A stretch of DNA of 64,000 nucleotides, taken from assembly GCA_019022495.1 (NCBI GenBank), contig JAFEKR010000009.1:1054001-1118000 (forward strand), given 5' to 3'. Both the position numbers and the translations under genes were made by a program. This document shows, one piece after another, positions 56,889 to 64,000 of the stretch. This stretch comes from Epichloe hybrida (taxonomy: Eukaryota; Ascomycota; Sordariomycetes; Hypocreales; Clavicipitaceae). The notes under the pieces were generated by a model. That model did not search any database, was not told the origin of the DNA, and saw only the letters and a list, made by a program, of their open reading frames with translations. Every line of letters starts with the position of its first letter. Position 1 is the first letter of the stretch.

Positions 56889-59543
56889 TTAATCCTCAGT
56901 AATGTCGCCGTACTCCCACATGCCCAAGCGGTCCTGCTTGGCCTGGCTCTCCACCTCTCGGAGATGCTTCAAATAGGGTTCGAAGGCTTTGCTTCGCTCC
57001 CAGGCCTTGAGCTTCCTCGGCACCATGCCGTAGCCACTGGCAACAACCTCCTTGTTGATGGAGTCGTTCAAACCAGGAAGCTCATTGTTCTTGGCGTCGT
57101 ACAGGGTGATGTAACTGATGTTCTCCTTGGTGTCCACAAAGTCGAAGCTACCGACAAGTCGCTTACCATCAGTAATGTCATTGATGACATTAATCGCCTC
57201 TTCGAAATAGTCAGCGCCTGTAGGGAGCTGAACGAAGGAGAGTGAGGCGTCAGTGGCCTGTGCCTTGAGCTTCTGAACACCAAACTTGCCCTGGTCGAGA
57301 GGGCGGAGGTTCGACCACGGAATCTTCTCGGTGTTGCCGTAGTCAACGTACTGAACTTCAGCGACCTTGGCCGCGCGGTCGTTGGCACGAACACGAGCAC
57401 GATACCACTGTCCGTCAAAGGAGAACTTGGCGGAGACGAAGTCTCCGATCTTGGGGGCATCGCTCAGGGGTTTATTGTTCTTGGAGTCGACGTGGAACTT
57501 TCTGAACTCAGTCATCATCGTTTCCAGAGCGGCAGTGCCTTTTCCAATCTCCTGGATCTTGATCTTCCCGTTTCCATCAATGTTGGTAATCATGACATCG
57601 CGGTAGTCGGTTGGCTTCTTTTCCAGTGACATCTCCGTCTCAGCAGATGTCTGCTGAGTCTGTTCTTCCTCCTCGGCGTCTTCCTCCTGAGAAGGATCGT
57701 AATCGTGCCATACACCCTTTCGCGCATCTTTGGCCTTTTTCTCGGCGGCGAGAAGTTCCGCGGAGTTGCCAGACTTCTCGGCAGAATAGGCATGCACGGA
57801 GGCCAACCCTTCCTCTACGAGCACCTTGGCAAAGTTTTCGCGGTGGATGTACAAGGCGCCGATGAAACCTCCGACCTTGTCCATGTCGTGGATATCAACC
57901 TCGCAGTCTCTCTGGTTACATTTTCGGTTGGCCAGATCCAGTGCCTCCTTGCCAAATGGCTCGCCACCCTCGCCATCGGCTCGGGGCGCTCGGGGCGCAC
58001 GGATGCCGCCGAGGACCATGGTGAGCTTGACATTCTCTCTCGGAATGAGGACCGTGAAGCGAGAACCAGCCTTGCAGAAGTCAACGATGGCGGGCACCTT
58101 CTTTTGTCTTTGCAAAGTGGCGAGCATAATCTTGGCCTTCTGAGTGTTTTCTGACAGGTCAACGTACTGCTTCGCTTTCCCGGGCTTGCCAGACCACATG
58201 CCCTTGAGTTCTTCTTTAGCTTTCTCCTGGGCAGCAAGGAGATCGTCATAGTTGGAGGCTCTGTCAGTATCGTCCTTTCTGTGGCGGATAACTGACGCCC
58301 AACCGGCTTCGACCAGCGACAGCCCAATGTTTTTACCCTTCTCGGTGACTGTAGCCACTTCCTTAGCCTCGAAACCTTCAGTAGCGGGCTTCTTTCCATC
58401 AATGCTAATCTTGACGTGCTTTCCAATCAGCTTCTGGCGCAAGAACTCCTTGGCCTCGTCTCTGAAGGGGCTCTCGCTGGGCTCACCAGCGCGAGGTCCG
58501 CGAATGCTGCTGAAGCTGATTCGCTTCTCGGCTCCGGCTTTGTTCTTGACCAAAATAGTATCGGCGCCGAGAATTTTGCTAACAGTCATCTCCTGGTTGC
58601 CACCATCTGCTTTGACGACGTGATTCTTATGAAGCCGAAGCTTCTTGGCCTGGGCCTGTTTTTCAGCACTTCGGAGGGATGCCATCTTCTCGCCTAGCAT
58701 GGTTGAGTGGAAGTCATTGCAACGTGCAAGACCCTCCTGCAGCAGGAATTCAGCGACGTTGCCGCGAGGATGAATGACATTGGCAACCAATTGGCCCTGA
58801 GGGCTGGCCCCAACGATTTCGACCTTGACCTGCCTTTGCAACAAGCGAGTCTCGACGAATTGTCGAGCTTCATTGCCATACTCCTCGGCTGGCTGAGTGG
58901 TGCCAGTGGACGGGTTTGGTCTCTCGGTGGAAGGTGTACGGATACCAGCGACAAGAGTCATGGGCTGCACATGCTTCTTCTCTGAGAGCAACAGTCGGAC
59001 CAAGAGTCTGTCACCGCTGAGAACCCGCTCAACGACACCGTCAACGGTCTTGCCCTTCCACTCCTTGATAAAGTCGGGACCGCCAAGGTCGTTTTGGACC
59101 TCGATGACACCGCCTGTTCCAGCCCACAACCCTTTGCTCTCAGCTTTGGCCTGGGATTCGAGCTCACGGAGCGTTTGAAGGCGTTCCAGGATCTCTTCAT
59201 TCTCCTCCTTGCGACCGGCATCCTCACGAACCTTCACCCATCCAGCTTTGACCAGCTCATCGGGCAAGTCACTACCATCCTTCAATTTGGCCGTGCCGAA
59301 TTCTCGACCAGAATTAGGAATGGTGTACTGGATAGTACACTGGACCGGCTTGCCGACCACAAGATTTCGGAGGTATTCGCGAGATTGGAAGGCAAAAGGT
59401 TCGTCTCCCTCTCGCCTTAAGTGCGGTGCGGTGACGTATGCGAGCGAGAAAGATCGTTCCGTGGAGGGATTGTTGGGGCTCGTCAAGATGAGCGTGTCAC
59501 CGCTCAACACAATCTTGACATTGCCTACAAATACCTTTGACAT
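56889..59543 (-). CDS. Tudor-SN / SND1 family protein
   Basis: Single exon, 884 residues. Four staphylococcal-nuclease-like folds follow one another: FVGNVKIVLSGDTLILTSP, VDGVVERVLSGDRLLVRL, MTVSKILGADTILVKNK and AIVDFCKAGSRFTVLIP mark their starts. A Tudor domain then inserts in a fifth partial SN fold (KIGDFVSAKFSFDGQWYRARV, VQYVDYGNTEKIPWSNLRPL). The catalytic residues of true staphylococcal nuclease are not all visible, as is usual for the family. SND1-type proteins bind RNA and methyl-arginine proteins and act in splicing, RNA stability and stress granules. An Asp/Glu/Gln-rich linker (DPSQEEDAEEEEQTQQ) precedes the Tudor region. No intron is needed. Confidence 0.95.
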   Translation of the reverse strand: MSKVFVGNVKIVLSGDTLILTSPNNPSTERSFSLAYVTAPHLRREGDEPFAFQSREYLRNLVVGKPVQCTIQYTIPNSGREFGTAKLKDGSDLPDELVKAGWVKVREDAGRKEENEEILERLQTLRELESQAKAESKGLWAGTGGVIEVQNDLGGPDFIKEWKGKTVDGVVERVLSGDRLLVRLLLSEKKHVQPMTLVAGIRTPSTERPNPSTGTTQPAEEYGNEARQFVETRLLQRQVKVEIVGASPQGQLVANVIHPRGNVAEFLLQEGLARCNDFHSTMLGEKMASLRSAEKQAQAKKLRLHKNHVVKADGGNQEMTVSKILGADTILVKNKAGAEKRISFSSIRGPRAGEPSESPFRDEAKEFLRQKLIGKHVKISIDGKKPATEGFEAKEVATVTEKGKNIGLSLVEAGWASVIRHRKDDTDRASNYDDLLAAQEKAKEELKGMWSGKPGKAKQYVDLSENTQKAKIMLATLQRQKKVPAIVDFCKAGSRFTVLIPRENVKLTMVLGGIRAPRAPRADGEGGEPFGKEALDLANRKCNQRDCEVDIHDMDKVGGFIGALYIHRENFAKVLVEEGLASVHAYSAEKSGNSAELLAAEKKAKDARKGVWHDYDPSQEEDAEEEEQTQQTSAETEMSLEKKPTDYRDVMITNIDGNGKIKIQEIGKGTAALETMMTEFRKFHVDSKNNKPLSDAPKIGDFVSAKFSFDGQWYRARVRANDRAAKVAEVQYVDYGNTEKIPWSNLRPLDQGKFGVQKLKAQATDASLSFVQLPTGADYFEEAINVINDITDGKRLVGSFDFVDTKENISYITLYDAKNNELPGLNDSINKEVVASGYGMVPRKLKAWERSKAFEPYLKHLREVESQAKQDRLGMWEYGDITED

Positions 59544-60100
59544 GATGGGTCGAGGCGAAGGAGGAAGCTATCTCAGATGGCAATGTTAGCGAGCTCGCGC
59601 TGCATGCAACATAATTGAGTATGAGTGGCGAGATTGGAGCCCAGATATTATGACGAATCAAAGCCCGCAAAGCATCGGCGAATGTCCATGCCACGATGCG
59701 AGTCCCCGGTGGCAGTGGTCGTCTTGCGAAGATGCCACAATTTGCTCACACAAAGTACAATCGAGCGCAAGATAAAAACACGAATTGCAGACTCACCCGG
59801 AGAACAGAGAAAAAAATATGATGGGAACAGATGAACAAGATAAAAACCAAACTCTGTGACAAGCTTGAAGACGTCAATTGAGGACGATTGAAGCGGCGAC
59901 TCTGGTTGCAGCTCCAGCCTCCAGTCGTCTAATTTCTTTGAGGCGACGTGTCACGAAGTTTGCCCCCTGCCCTGTAATACCCACGCTAACTTGCTACCAG
60001 GCTTCGTGGGGGTTGTGGGCAGTCTTCAGGGGACCAACCCGTGGCGCCATTAATTTAATTAAGCGAGAACAGGACAGGACAGCTTGCGCGGGGCGGCCTG
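59544..60100. promoter_or_regulatory. Region upstream of the Tudor-SN gene
   Basis: 557 bases of upstream sequence ending at the left target duplication of the inverted-repeat element. No gene or strong motif seen. Confidence 0.45.
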
Positions 60101-60113
60101 CCGAGAATGAGGG
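60101..60113. repeat. Left copy of a 13-base flanking duplication (CCGAGAATGAGGG)
   Basis: Identical to 60456-60468. The two copies flank the inverted-repeat element directly, as a target-site duplication should. Confidence 0.8.
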
Positions 60114-60455
60114 ACATCTAAACACGCATATGTCAAAAATTGAACACGCATATGCCGTTAGTCCTAATTAGGATAGACGGTCTACTCACCTATTTTTAGT
60201 GTAGCTTATATCTAATCTTTATAGCTATTATAGTAGGGTAAAATTATATAGCTAGTATTATTATTAGAGATACTAAGGATATAATACACTAGTGTAAAAG
60301 GTTAGATTTAATGTTAAAGGTAATAATAATTAATAATAACTAGGAAGCTAAGAAAGGGGAGAAGGAGAGGAATCTAGGTTAGAAGGTAGGTAAAAAGCGG
60401 GAAAAGTGGGGCGGCATATGCGCGTTTAATTTTTGACATATGCGTGTTTAGAGGT
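60114..60455. mobile_element. MITE-like inverted-repeat element, 342 bp, non-coding
   Basis: The ends form imperfect inverted repeats of about 42 bases. The left end begins ACATCTAAACACGCATATG; the complement of the right end begins ACCTCTAAACACGCATATG. Both continue with TCAAAAATT, then AAC, a second CGCATATG and CCG. Each arm therefore holds two CGCATATG subrepeats. The core (about 60160-60400) is strongly AT-rich, unlike the flanking genes, and has no ORF. A 13-base direct repeat flanks it. The features are those of a non-autonomous DNA transposon. A 13-base duplication is longer than usual for the hAT (8) or Mutator (9-11) groups, so the superfamily is open. Confidence 0.85.
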
Positions 60456-60468
60456 CCGAGAATGAGGG
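60456..60468. repeat. Right copy of the 13-base flanking duplication
   Basis: Exact copy of 60101-60113 next to the right inverted repeat. The base after each copy differs, so the duplication is 13 bases. Confidence 0.8.
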
Positions 60469-60965
60469 GTTGCTTTTAGCTCGGAAAGCTGGAAAGCTAT
60501 TGCGGCTGCCGTTGGATTTTTGGTTCATGATCCCATCGCGGCAGGCGCATCTCATCACAGCCTACCAAAATTGCATATCGTCGGTATTTCACCGGGTTCG
60601 AAAGAGTTTCACACTTTGCTTTTCTGCAAATTTCCTGCATAGACCTGAACTTGTAGTTGTTGTGTAGCGAAACGAGGGCAGAGACGTGGCACGAAGACGT
60701 GATGTGATGTACATATGTAGTGCTAATCTACCCCTCACCGAAGCCGAAATGATGTCACAGCTGCGGGGTCCCAATCTGCTGCGGTTTGATAAAACTACAC
60801 TGAAGTCTTCTGTCCACGGTCATCGTGCAATTCAGTTTAGATTTCATGGCCAATATTTTTTAATTTCCACAGTGGCTAAAATTTGTCCATAGCTTTAGCT
60901 GTAGGCGTCTTCAGCTACCTGATTTGACTAGCTAGGCAAGTGACGGATTGCATAACAGTCCGCAT
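60469..60965. other. Region between the MITE-like element and SOD1
   Basis: 497 bases, mostly the 3' flank of SOD1. No gene or RNA seen. Confidence 0.5.
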
Positions 60966-61934
60966 TTACGATTGGATACCAATGACACCTATTGAACAGC
61001 ATCAGCTATAGCTCGTTGTGTTGAAGAGATGGGCAGAACATACCGCAGGCAGGTCGGGGACCAGCGTTGCCAGTCTTGAGAGACTCTTCGTTATTGCCCT
61101 TACCGAGGTCATCGGTGCCAGCATGGACAACGACGGTGCGCTGCAGGAATGTCAGCACAGCCGGATAATATATCGGTATTCATGGAAAGTTAGATCAACG
61201 TACTCCGATGACACTGTGGGGTCCAATGAGCTTAACCTGCTTGTCCTTCACGGAACCCTTGGCGTTGCCCTGGCCGTCCGTCTCGATGTTTCCAAGGTCA
61301 CCTACGTGTCGGGCCTCATCGGAGGGAGCACCGTGAGTCTTGCCATGGGGGTTGACTGTTGATGCCGCACAAAGACGTGGTCAGTGATGGCTTGCACACT
61401 AGACGTGCAACAAAATTGCCGCAAGGTCCGGATGGATCGACCGGTTGCAGATGGTACGTACAGTGAGGGCCGGCAGAGGTGCAGCCGTTGGTGTTGTCAC
61501 CAAAGGTGTGGATATGGAAGCCACGCTTAGCATTGGGATCGTTGCCAGTGATATCCCAGGTGATGGTGGTTGGAGAAGACTCGGGCTCCTCCTGCTCGAA
61601 GACGACAGTGCCGCTAACCTTGGAGTCACCTCGAAGAACAGCAACTGCGAAAAGGAAGTAGTCAATGTCAGCCCTGAACTTACTCAGTGGCAATACGCTG
61701 AGACATGGTCTGTCTGCGAGAAGATTCATCAAGGGACATCTGACGGGTAGGGCTGAGTTCCATCAAGGTTCCTTCGCGTAATTGTCCAACAAGGTGACCG
61801 AGAAACTCGCTCAAATGAGCTCGACCGCCCCCCTCCCTCAGGAACACGCGGGAGCAACCGAGGAGGAAAAAAAAAAAACAAATATGCGTGTGACTGGGGT
61901 GGATGATTCACAGCCTCTCACCTGCTTTGACCAT
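60966..61934 (-). CDS. SOD1: Cu/Zn superoxide dismutase
   Basis: Five exons (61934-61922, 61644-61462, 61355-61204, 61140-61044, 60988-60966) encode 155 residues with consistent phases. The 13-base first exon (ATGGTCAAAGCAG) was found by requiring the usual [12 protein letters not shown] start. The 277-base first intron is long for this genome. Metal ligands are visible: His in GFHIHTFGD and in [11 protein letters not shown], the [11 protein letters not shown] ligands and the active-site [10 protein letters not shown]. The disulfide cysteines are in NGCTSAGPH and PACGVIG. It dismutates superoxide in the cytosol and intermembrane space. In-frame ATGs inside intron 1 (for example MSQRIATE near 61700) are not the true start. 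Confidence 0.96.
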
Positions 61935-63140
61935 TTTGACGACCTGTGTTTTGTTTTTGGTTGGGAAAATTGATAAATTGGAATTGATCTATGCGGGTTT
62001 GATGATGTCGAGGAGGGCACGAAGCGGGGAGAAGGTGGGAGGAGTTTTGAACGGGACGGTGAGCCGCGCTGCTGGCAGCAGCAGTCCGAGACTCGTCATT
62101 ATTTCGTAAGGTCTGGTCGGAATCAACAGAGAGGCACCAACGGCACCCGACCTGCCCACTTTTTCGTGCCTCGGAACAAGTTGTATCGACTTTTCTCAAC
62201 GCCAATTCCCATTCATTACTACGTGGCGTAAGGTTATGGAAACGAGTCCGACTTCTGTATCCGATTCTCCAAGTGCTGACTGATACACGGATAGAGTATC
62301 GATGACCGGTAGGCCCACCGACTTTCTCGAATACACGAAGCGGGAGGGAGAACCTGACTCCCTGCGCATCAGTCCCCTGGACTTGGTTCTGCCAACGAAT
62401 ACCGTCGGCCAAAGCGTTGTGCATGCCTGCCCAAAGGACCATGTAAATGTCTTCAACAAGAACATAAATGCCCTTCCTGTGACAATCATGCTGACTGTCA
62501 ATCGTCAGTGATCACATTGCAGTCAATTTAAGAATACTACATGAGCCTCAGGCACTGATCGTTTGGCCTCATGAACGAAAAAGCCTTCCAGCCGATGTAG
62601 CCAATCATGATACGGTGACACAAGAGGGGCTTTTCGCCGAACGCGGTCTCTTGTCATCTCGCCTGTCGTAGTACCATCATTGTGTTCTTGACAATGTCAA
62701 GATAGACTCCTGCATCATATTCCCGAAGCCAATTTTCATTCATCATGCGAAGCCTCCTCTCGACCGTCAAAGCTAGCTGGCTACAACCGGGGTGCTTGGA
62801 AGAACAGGCTCTCGAGATCCAGGGAACCCGTGCAAGCAAGTGTGTCCGACTTACTGAGCGTCGCAAGGCCGGCCTTTGTGTCCATAAATCGTTGCCCTCA
62901 TTTTTGGGAGTCCGCTCTGTTTGTTCCTTTCGTTTTGGGGAGCTCGTTCCTTGGCTAGGTACCCAAGTGGGAATGACGAGGTGGCCAGCATTACAGCCGA
63001 CATGTGGAAAACGATTGACTGGTGCTACATTCCCTACGCGGTTTCGACTCAATTAGCTGCTATTCTGCTGGCAACACAGCCAATGTGGTATTTGTGGCAG
63101 AGCTTATGCGCAACCTTGGGCCATGAGTAGGCCTCAAACC
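61935..63140. other. Intergenic region upstream of SOD1
   Basis: 1.2 kb. Overlapping ORFs on both strands (for example 62654-63052, -) lack recognisable domains. No repeats or RNA genes stand out. I see no gene here. Confidence 0.5.
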
Positions 63141-64000
63141 TCAAACAATTCCAGCCATTGAGCTCCCCTGATCAGAATTTTCGGCTCGTAGCTCATCGTC
63201 CGACAGCGGCATGAAGCCACCACCTCGACCACTTTCTTCCGTGAGCTCTTCGTTGAGCTTGGCTATTTCAGACTCCATCGCGTCCTTGTTTGCACCAACT
63301 GTGCTTTTCTCAAAATCCACCAGTGTGACCTTGTCATCGATGCCAACGATGAAGTTAAACCGATTACAATCTCCATGAAATATTCCTAGCCCATGCAGGC
63401 GCCTGAGAGCAGCGCAACATATCTGCAAGTCTTCGATGCCTGCATGTCGGCCCATCACCTTCTCTAGCAAAATGCCTATGATTCGGCCCTGCTCACGGAT
63501 GTGACCGAGGAACCGGGGCGCAATTCCAGTACCCTCAAGCAACGAGTAGATTTTTGTTTCGCACTGGATGCGCGGAATTTCCCAGTCAAATCGCGCCATC
63601 TTGGCAATCATTGTAACATTTGAGCCGCGGGAATGTGGCTCCTGAGTAACGCTCCATTCGCACTCCTGAGTCAAAGGCGAGAGAGACTTTGCGCGCGTTC
63701 TAGTTGCTGGAAGTCAATGGTGTTAGGGTGCCAAAGGTCCTCAACACCCTTGAGCTGCAATCGCGACAAAGATGAGTGCAGCTTGCCACTGCTGGAATCT
63801 CGAGATATGTAGGCAGTCGTCCAAGTGCTATCGTCGTATGGCAGGGGCGGGAGTATGTCCATAAAGTTCAAAGGCATGTCGTCTAGAGACTCCGCATCCA
63901 TTGCCCCAGGAGCAATGGCGATGTACTTGACGAGGCCGTTTGCAGAGACCCGGAAGTAGCTGTTGGACTTGCCAGATGTATCGAAATCCATCGAAAGCAT
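63141..64000 (-). pseudogene. Kinase-fold phosphotransferase, partial at window edge, apparent frameshift
   Basis: The protein enters from beyond 64000 and reads in one frame through PLNFMDILPPLPYDDSTW and DLWHPNTIDFQQLERAQSLS to a stop. It continues one frame over as LTQECEWSVTQ, MARFDWEIPRIQCETKIYSLL, GIAPRFLGHIREQGRIIG, HGDCNRFNFIV and VTLVDFEKS to the stop at 63141. The HGDxxxxN and DF motifs are the catalytic and metal sites of aminoglycoside-phosphotransferase/protein-kinase-like enzymes common in ascomycetes. The two frames meet at a (GA)4 repeat on the + strand (63679-63686), where loss of one unit would restore SLSPLTQ, which fits the family better. No intron of acceptable length and phase fits. 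Either a sequencing indel or a genuine frameshift. Confidence 0.7.

Noticed and set aside
61479..61750. Upstream in-frame ATGs near 61700 as the SOD1 start
   Set aside because: They lie in intron 1; the splice from ATGGTCAAAGCAG gives the conserved MVKAVAVL start.
1..64000. CRISPR arrays, prokaryotic operons, ribosome binding sites, plasmid or phage features
   Set aside because: None seen; splicing, gene structure and products are eukaryotic throughout.

Overview
The window is nuclear DNA of a filamentous ascomycete, most likely a sordariomycete and probably of the order Hypocreales. This is inferred from short introns (about 45-100 bases, mostly GTRNGT donors), CTAAC-like branch sites, a dense mix of strands, and products in their filamentous-fungal forms: ATR/UVSB kinase, class II myosin, Spt7, a Red1-type zinc-finger protein, methylcrotonyl-CoA carboxylase and the fungal amidoligase. 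No sequence search was possible. Every exon/intron structure was worked out by hand from reading frame, splice sites and recalled family conservation. For every gene called intact, the summed exon length is a multiple of three.

Layout. 1-5,100: ferric reductase (-) diverges from cytosolic serine hydroxymethyltransferase (+). 5,089-8,682: SAGA subunit Spt7 (-). 10,055-12,031: the 5' half of a VanZ-like membrane protein gene abuts, out of frame, an auxin-efflux-carrier-type transporter gene that lacks its 5' end. 12,574-16,808: a pyridoxamine-phosphate-oxidase-like flavoprotein (-) diverges from the alpha subunit of methylcrotonyl-CoA carboxylase (+). 17,162-19,956: an amidoligase (-) and a gamma-glutamylcyclotransferase (+) form a divergent pair. 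20,063-24,846: a coiled-coil protein of unknown function (-), an eight-exon Hsp70-like ATPase (+) and a 79-residue glycine-rich protein (-). 25,683-28,881: ubiquitin C-terminal hydrolase (-), a defensin-like secreted peptide (-) and a secreted protein of three tandem cystine-knot-type repeats (+). 29,489-30,656: PARP-type zinc-finger protein (-) with a GC-AG intron and an apparent frameshift. 31,310-39,025: ATR/UVSB checkpoint kinase (-). 39,463-46,734: class II myosin heavy chain (-). 47,558-50,821: Red1-type zinc-finger protein (+). 52,195-54,231: steryl-ester lipase (-). 54,616-55,088: cytochrome oxidase assembly factor PET191 (+). 55,445-55,972: two intron-containing tRNA genes, probably Trp and Ile. 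56,889-59,543: Tudor-SN nuclease-like protein (-). 60,114-60,455: a short inverted-repeat (MITE-like) element with a 13-base flanking duplication. 60,966-61,934: Cu/Zn superoxide dismutase (-). 63,141-64,000: a kinase-fold phosphotransferase (-), cut by the window edge and apparently frameshifted.

Most of the window is core housekeeping sequence: one-carbon metabolism, leucine breakdown, transcription, RNA surveillance, DNA-damage checkpoint, cytokinesis, respiration and redox defence. The accessory interest lies in the amidoligase/cyclotransferase pair, the two cysteine-rich secreted peptides between 26.9 and 28.9 kb, the VanZ/carrier junction, the MITE-like element and two probable frameshifts.
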